A stretch of 33,441 nucleotides of DNA from Paenibacillus gallinarum (GTDB lineage Bacteria > Bacillota > Bacilli > Paenibacillales > Paenibacillaceae): positions 1 through 33,441 of the forward strand of contig NZ_JACSQL010000023.1 of NCBI RefSeq assembly GCF_014836635.1, read 5' to 3'. Both the position numbers and the translations under genes were made by a program. This document shows, piece by piece, positions 29,866 to 33,441 of this stretch. A model generated the notes under the pieces. It had not been told where the DNA came from, did no database searches, and worked only from the letters and a program-made list of their open reading frames with translations. Within the stretch, counting starts at the first letter, position 1. Each line of letters starts with the position of its first letter.

Positions 29866-31944
29866 ATGTATAAATTTAAAAAATATCAGAAACCTGAGGT
29901 TTTGCAAAATCATTTAAATCTTGGAGGGGAAAATCCTGAAGGAGAAAAGATTAATGTAACAAGTTTATATATAACACGCAATGGTAAGCCTTCTATTCCG
30001 GTCATGGGTGAATTTCATTATTCCAGATATAATAGAAGTGACTGGTATAAAGAGCTTTGTAAAATGAAAGCAGGCGGAATTACGCTTGTATCTAGCTATG
30101 TGTTCTGGATCTATCATGAAGAGAGCGAAGGGGTATTCGACTTCTCAGGTGACAATGATCTCCGGGCTTTTATATTGGAATGTGAGAAGGCCGGGCTTGA
30201 AGCTGTCATAAGGATTGGACCATGGGCGCACGGCGAATGCAGGAACGGCGGACTTCCAGACTGGCTGCTCCAGAAACCATTTAAGCTGCGTGAAAACAAT
30301 CCAGAATATCTTAAGAAAGTACGTATCTTTTATGAGAATATTTCGAATCAGGTACAAGGGCTTTTCTACAAAGATGGAGGAAACATCATTGCCGTTCAGT
30401 TGGAGAATGAGTTAACCAATGATGCTGAGCATCTGGCCACGTTAAAAGAAATTGCTGTGGAATGCGGCATGATTGCTCCAATATATACGGTAACTGGATG
30501 GAATGCTGTTGAGGGAGCTCGAATTCCTGTTGATGAGGTGTTTCCTGTATTTGGGGGATACTGTGATGCTCCATGGGACGATCACCTAAATCAACTTCCG
30601 CCATCTCCTCATTATTTCTTTACTGGTATGAGAAATGACACAGGCATAGGAGCTGATCTCCTTCCTCAAGCAATTGAAGAAGATGGGCAATGGCGATTGC
30701 CATATGAAAGATATCCATTTGCAACTTGCGAATTGGGTGGAGGTATTCAAGTCACACATCACCGCAGACCAATAATTAAAGGTATGGATATTTACAGCAT
30801 ATCGCTTGTAAAGATTGGTGATGGTAACAATCTGATTGGCTACTACATGTACCATGGTGGAACCAATAAAATTGGCAAGCTGTCGACTTTCCAGGAATCA
30901 AAAGCAACAGGTTATCCGAATGATTATCCCATTCTTTCATATGATTTTCAGTGTGCATTATCGGAGTATGGAGAAGTTCGAGAGCAGTACAGACTGCTGA
31001 ATATCCTTCATTTGTTTGCACAGGATTTTGAGGAGACACTTGCACCGATGACCAGAGTAGAAGCTGAGAATTCAGTTTCAAGAGAGGATACTACATCATT
31101 GCGATATGTGATGCGGACAGATGGTAAGAGTGGATATGTATTTGTTAACCATTATCAAAGGCTTTCTAAGCTACAAGATGTACGGAACGTTCTAATAGAT
31201 ACAGGTAGTGTCATATTCCCGTCGATTAATGTATGTGGAGAAGTAAGCTTCTTCATGCCGTTCCATATGGAGTTGTCAGGTATTGTTCTTGACTATGCCA
31301 CAGTGCAACCGCTATGCAGAGAAGGAGATACCTACTTCTTTGCGCAAATTCCTGGAATTACACCAGAATATCAATTTAGTGATGGACAGAATATAACAGC
31401 TGAGGCGGGGTTTGAATCTGCATTTCAGGTCAACGGTACCACAGTTGTTACACTTAGTTGGGATCAGGCACGTTATCTGCGCAGACTGGATGGGGAGCTT
31501 TATGTAGGTGATGGATGTGACCTGTACAAAGTTGCTGGCGAAATTCGTTCTGTGGAAGACGGCGAATTCCAATATTGGTATTGGAATGGTGTAAGATTTA
31601 ATCGACAGTCTATTCAGCAATCTTATGCAGCACCTGCTATTACGTACTATGATGTAGAACAGCCTCCTTTTGAACCGAAACATACAGAGCAACTCCATAT
31701 AGGCGGGGAGCGAAAAGTCAAATGGCAAAAAATCTCCGTTACAGGATCAGAAGGGTTCTTAGATATTGATTACTATGGCGATGTTGCACAAATCTACGTA
31801 GATGAAGAACTCGTTGCTGACAGTTATTATTATGGAGATGTGTGGAGAGTACCAGCAAGGTTGTTGGATGGAAAGCAATGTTACCTTGCGGTATCGGAAA
31901 TGCGAAACGATTTCTATAGAGAGTTTGAGAGCAAGAACCGTTAA
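29866..31944 (+). CDS. GH35-family beta-galactosidase-type enzyme
   Basis: A 692-aa enzyme with the GH35 (beta/alpha)8 barrel. The N-terminal signature is MGEFHYSRYNRSDWYKELCK then GGITLVSSYVFWIYHEESEG and GPWAHGECRNGGLPDWL. The acid/base Glu182 lies in VQLENEL and the probable nucleophile Glu289 in ATCELGGG. C-terminal beta domains follow (VEQPPFEPKHTEQLHIGGER, FLDIDYYGDVAQIYVDEELV). No signal peptide, so intracellular. The ATG at 29866 has AGGGAG 6 nt upstream. It is monocistronic with its own terminator and an adjacent, broken AraC gene. It is not linked to the A/B/C motif, so it may serve a separate galactoside or pectin-galactan use. Confidence 0.92.
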   Translation: MYKFKKYQKPEVLQNHLNLGGENPEGEKINVTSLYITRNGKPSIPVMGEFHYSRYNRSDWYKELCKMKAGGITLVSSYVFWIYHEESEGVFDFSGDNDLRAFILECEKAGLEAVIRIGPWAHGECRNGGLPDWLLQKPFKLRENNPEYLKKVRIFYENISNQVQGLFYKDGGNIIAVQLENELTNDAEHLATLKEIAVECGMIAPIYTVTGWNAVEGARIPVDEVFPVFGGYCDAPWDDHLNQLPPSPHYFFTGMRNDTGIGADLLPQAIEEDGQWRLPYERYPFATCELGGGIQVTHHRRPIIKGMDIYSISLVKIGDGNNLIGYYMYHGGTNKIGKLSTFQESKATGYPNDYPILSYDFQCALSEYGEVREQYRLLNILHLFAQDFEETLAPMTRVEAENSVSREDTTSLRYVMRTDGKSGYVFVNHYQRLSKLQDVRNVLIDTGSVIFPSINVCGEVSFFMPFHMELSGIVLDYATVQPLCREGDTYFFAQIPGITPEYQFSDGQNITAEAGFESAFQVNGTTVVTLSWDQARYLRRLDGELYVGDGCDLYKVAGEIRSVEDGEFQYWYWNGVRFNRQSIQQSYAAPAITYYDVEQPPFEPKHTEQLHIGGERKVKWQKISVTGSEGFLDIDYYGDVAQIYVDEELVADSYYYGDVWRVPARLLDGKQCYLAVSEMRNDFYREFESKNR

Positions 31945-31982
31945 GTAAGTTATACAGCAGATTTGAAGCAGCGTAGATTTAT

Positions 31983-32000
31983 TAACATGAGTTCATGTTA
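31983..32000. promoter_or_regulatory. Perfect palindrome after GH35
   Basis: TAACATGA and TCATGTTA face each other across GT. It includes AGTTCAT, which recurs at 32071-32077 and 32104-32110. Confidence 0.35.
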
Positions 32001-32004
32001 TTTA

Positions 32005-32041
32005 AAAACCAGAATCCTACATTTGAGAGGGTTCTGGTTTT
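32005..32041 (+). terminator. Rho-independent terminator of GH35
   Basis: Fourteen-base stem AAAACCAGAATCCT/AGGGTTCTGGTTTT with one G-T pair and a 9-nt loop, ending in T's. Confidence 0.88.
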
Positions 32042-32062
32042 GTTTAACGATGGGTACTAATC

Positions 32063-32110
32063 ATGAACTAAGTTCATCACTTCATGGGGAGTAATCAATC
32101 CTTAGTTCAT
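32063..32110. promoter_or_regulatory. Repeated AGTTCAT half-sites upstream of the broken AraC gene
   Basis: A perfect inverted repeat ATGAACT-A-AGTTCAT (32063-32077) is followed by another AGTTCAT at 32104-32110. They lie 100-150 bp before the AraC start and may be its former operator. Confidence 0.35.
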
Positions 32111-32207
32111 TTCCATTAATTACTGATTTATAATTATATATAAGTCTAAGATTAAAATATATCTACATTCAGATTGCAGTACTTCAGAACAGTATTGTTG
32201 TCTCATT

Positions 32208-33077
32208 TTGAAGGAGAGATCTAAGAGGAGCATGTTACCGTTCAGGCTTTTTCATAATAAAGGCAAGATCGAATTACCATTGTCATTATATAGCTGCGGA
32301 TTACATCACCAGCACATGATGCATCGGCCTATTGGTTATCCAACATTTCAATGCATGATTTGCTTTGGAGGATCAGGGACCTTTCACTTTGAAAACATGC
32401 CTTCCATTAAGATGAAAAGGGGAGATATCTTATTTGTGCCAGGCAAGCTCGCTCATGATTATGGTCCATCAGCAACTGAACCCTGGCTATTAGGATTTAT
32501 GGGAATCGAGGGAAGCTTTGTTGAGTCCCTTGTTAACGCACTACAACTTACAATTATGAAACCAATCTCAGTGAATGAATCAAAGATACAGCAGCTTGAA
32601 TCAGATATCAAGGAGCTATGGCGTGTAAGCGAACCTGAGGAGAGCGATCCATATCATGCGGCTTCTACGAAAATATATAGTATGTTAACGTACATCGCTA
32701 CAACAACTCAAAGCGAGAAGCCAATGCAAAACTATCGAAGCAGCACGAGCGCCAAAGAAATGCTTCGCGCCTCGGTACAATATATGGAACAGCATTATAT
32801 GGAAGACTTAAGCCTCGCTAATATTGCAGATGCGGTCGGTTAATCCAAGCAGCATTTTCAACTTAAGTTTAAAGAGATATATGGCGTGAATCCCAGTCAC
32901 TATCTGCAACGCCTTCGATTGCTCAAAGGGGCAGAGCTTCTATCTGAACATTCAGAGCTGTCTGTAGGTGAGCTCGCGAGAATGGTAGGTATGGATTTAA
33001 AATATTTTGTACGTATATTCAAACGAGAGCATGGAATCACTCCCGCCAAATATCGATCACGGTTTAGTACTTTATAA
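32208..33077 (+). pseudogene. AraC-family regulator interrupted by one in-frame stop codon
   Basis: A cupin-type ligand domain (residues ~30-110: GGSGTFHFENMPSIKMKRGD, ILFVPGKLAHDYGP) and linker lead to the AraC DNA-binding domain. At 32841-32843 the frame meets TAA just after SLANIADAVG, where most relatives have a leucine (TTA, one base different). Without a shift the same frame continues SKQHFQLKFKEIYGVNPSHY, LQRLRLLKGAELLSEHSELS and VGMDLKYFVRIFKREHGITP to 33077. The stop cuts the first helix-turn-helix, so the truncated product cannot bind DNA normally. Start uncertain: TTG 32208 or ATG 32232 (AAGGAG 15 nt upstream). Presumably once regulated GH35. A sequencing error is possible. Confidence 0.8.
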
Positions 33078-33108
33078 CTTTCAAAGCCTCTTATAAAAAT
33101 CGTGAAAA

Positions 33109-33139
33109 AACGGGCCTTTAGAATCTTCTTAGGCTCGTT
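33109..33139 (+). terminator. Probable terminator after the AraC gene
   Basis: Stem AACGGGCCT/AGGCTCGTT (one G-T pair) with a 13-nt loop, 31 nt after the last AraC codon. Only three T's follow, so it is weak. Confidence 0.5.
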
Positions 33140-33214
33140 TCGCGTTCAAAGAGTTCATTATCAAATAAACTGATTTAGGTGGTTATATAGATGATTTAAT
33201 AGGGGGATTCAGAT

Positions 33215-33358
33215 ATGAAAGGAGGGCAAAAACATTATCATTTACAGGAGGATTTGTCGGGGGACAAGAACTTGTACCGATTACCGAAATGGACAAGAAC
33301 ATATTCCCATTACCGATTAGGCATCTATCTAATTGATGTTCACATGTTAACTCATTAA
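33215..33358 (+). CDS. Doubtful 47-residue reading frame
   Basis: An ATG with GGGGG 8 nt upstream opens MKGGQKHYHLQEDLSGDKNL. The rest covers a 29-bp imperfect duplication. In another frame a piece reads YRNGQEHIPITD, like a decayed fragment of a small YjzC-like protein. Probably not a working gene. Confidence 0.2.
   Translation: MKGGQKHYHLQEDLSGDKNLYRLPKWTRTYSHYRLGIYLIDVHMLTH
33262..33319. repeat. 29-bp imperfect tandem duplication
   Basis: Two 29-bp units (33262-33290 and 33291-33319) both begin GGACAAGAAC and both carry ATTACCGA near the end, matching at 22 of 29 positions. Confidence 0.5.
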
Positions 33359-33365
33359 GCTAACG

Positions 33366-33392
33366 GGCAGGATAGTTTAATTCACTTCGCGA
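33366..33392. repeat. Intergenic repeat end block, copy 4
   Basis: 27 nt beginning GGCAGGATAGTTTAATTC, identical to 6463-6489 except for one base, and preceded by AGCTAACG as in the element at 8223-8320. Confidence 0.7.
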
Positions 33393-33441
33393 TGCAGATT
33401 TTTCGGCTTAATATCGAAACTTTTTCCAAGTGTTTATAGTC

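Noticed and set aside
31312..31728. Minus-strand 138-codon frame inside GH35
   Set aside because: Antisense to well-formed GH35 C-terminal domain sequence, no start signals.

Overview
The window looks like chromosome from a low-GC Gram-positive bacterium of the Bacillus/Paenibacillus type. The signs are AT-rich DNA, strong AGGAGG-type ribosome binding sites, frequent TTG/GTG starts, cre-like catabolite sites, many hairpin-plus-T terminators, and gene types common in that group (ABC-F, CPT-like kinase, DinB, GPH symporter, AraC regulators). No tRNA, rRNA, CRISPR array or intact mobile element was seen.

Region 1 (1-5.4 kb): the tail of an IS3-family element, then a GNAT acetyltransferase divergent from a MerR regulator across one 21-bp dyad, an ABC-F ATPase, and a chloramphenicol-phosphotransferase-like kinase. 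The gene types suggest drug or toxin tolerance, but that is inference.

Region 2 (5.4-12.6 kb): small hypothetical genes, a DinB protein and two exported or lipoprotein-like proteins lie among many gene remnants: IS30 transposase, a two-segment membrane peptide, ferritin-like, S41 peptidase C-terminus, two uncharacterised fragments, response regulator and DHA2 MFS. Small intergenic repeats ending in a TTAGTTGAA/GGCAGGATAG-type sequence are scattered here, and one copy recurs at the far right end.

Region 3 (12.6-29.2 kb): a carbohydrate utilisation locus. Operon A is SDR, GH78 alpha-L-rhamnosidase and a GH106-like enzyme, followed by a separate GH43. An AraC regulator is divergent from a GPH-type sugar symporter (transcript B). 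Operon C is alpha/beta-hydrolase esterase, GH3 and SDR. None of the enzymes shows a signal peptide, so the picture is import of a rhamnose-containing (possibly acylated, pentose-decorated) oligosaccharide or glycoside followed by cytoplasmic dismantling. Promoters A, B and C share an AT-rich motif (TATNTAAATNNRCATAT) and a cre site. In B and C the two are exactly 36 nt apart.

The most interesting observation is a ~65-75 residue module shared by four otherwise unrelated enzymes of region 3: C-terminal on GH78, esterase and GH3, N-terminal on the second SDR. It may be an enzyme-docking or oligomerisation domain that groups the pathway.

Region 4 (29.2-33.4 kb): chemoreceptor and TetR remnants, a GH35 beta-galactosidase-type enzyme with its own terminator, an AraC regulator broken by one in-frame stop codon, and a repeat-rich tail.
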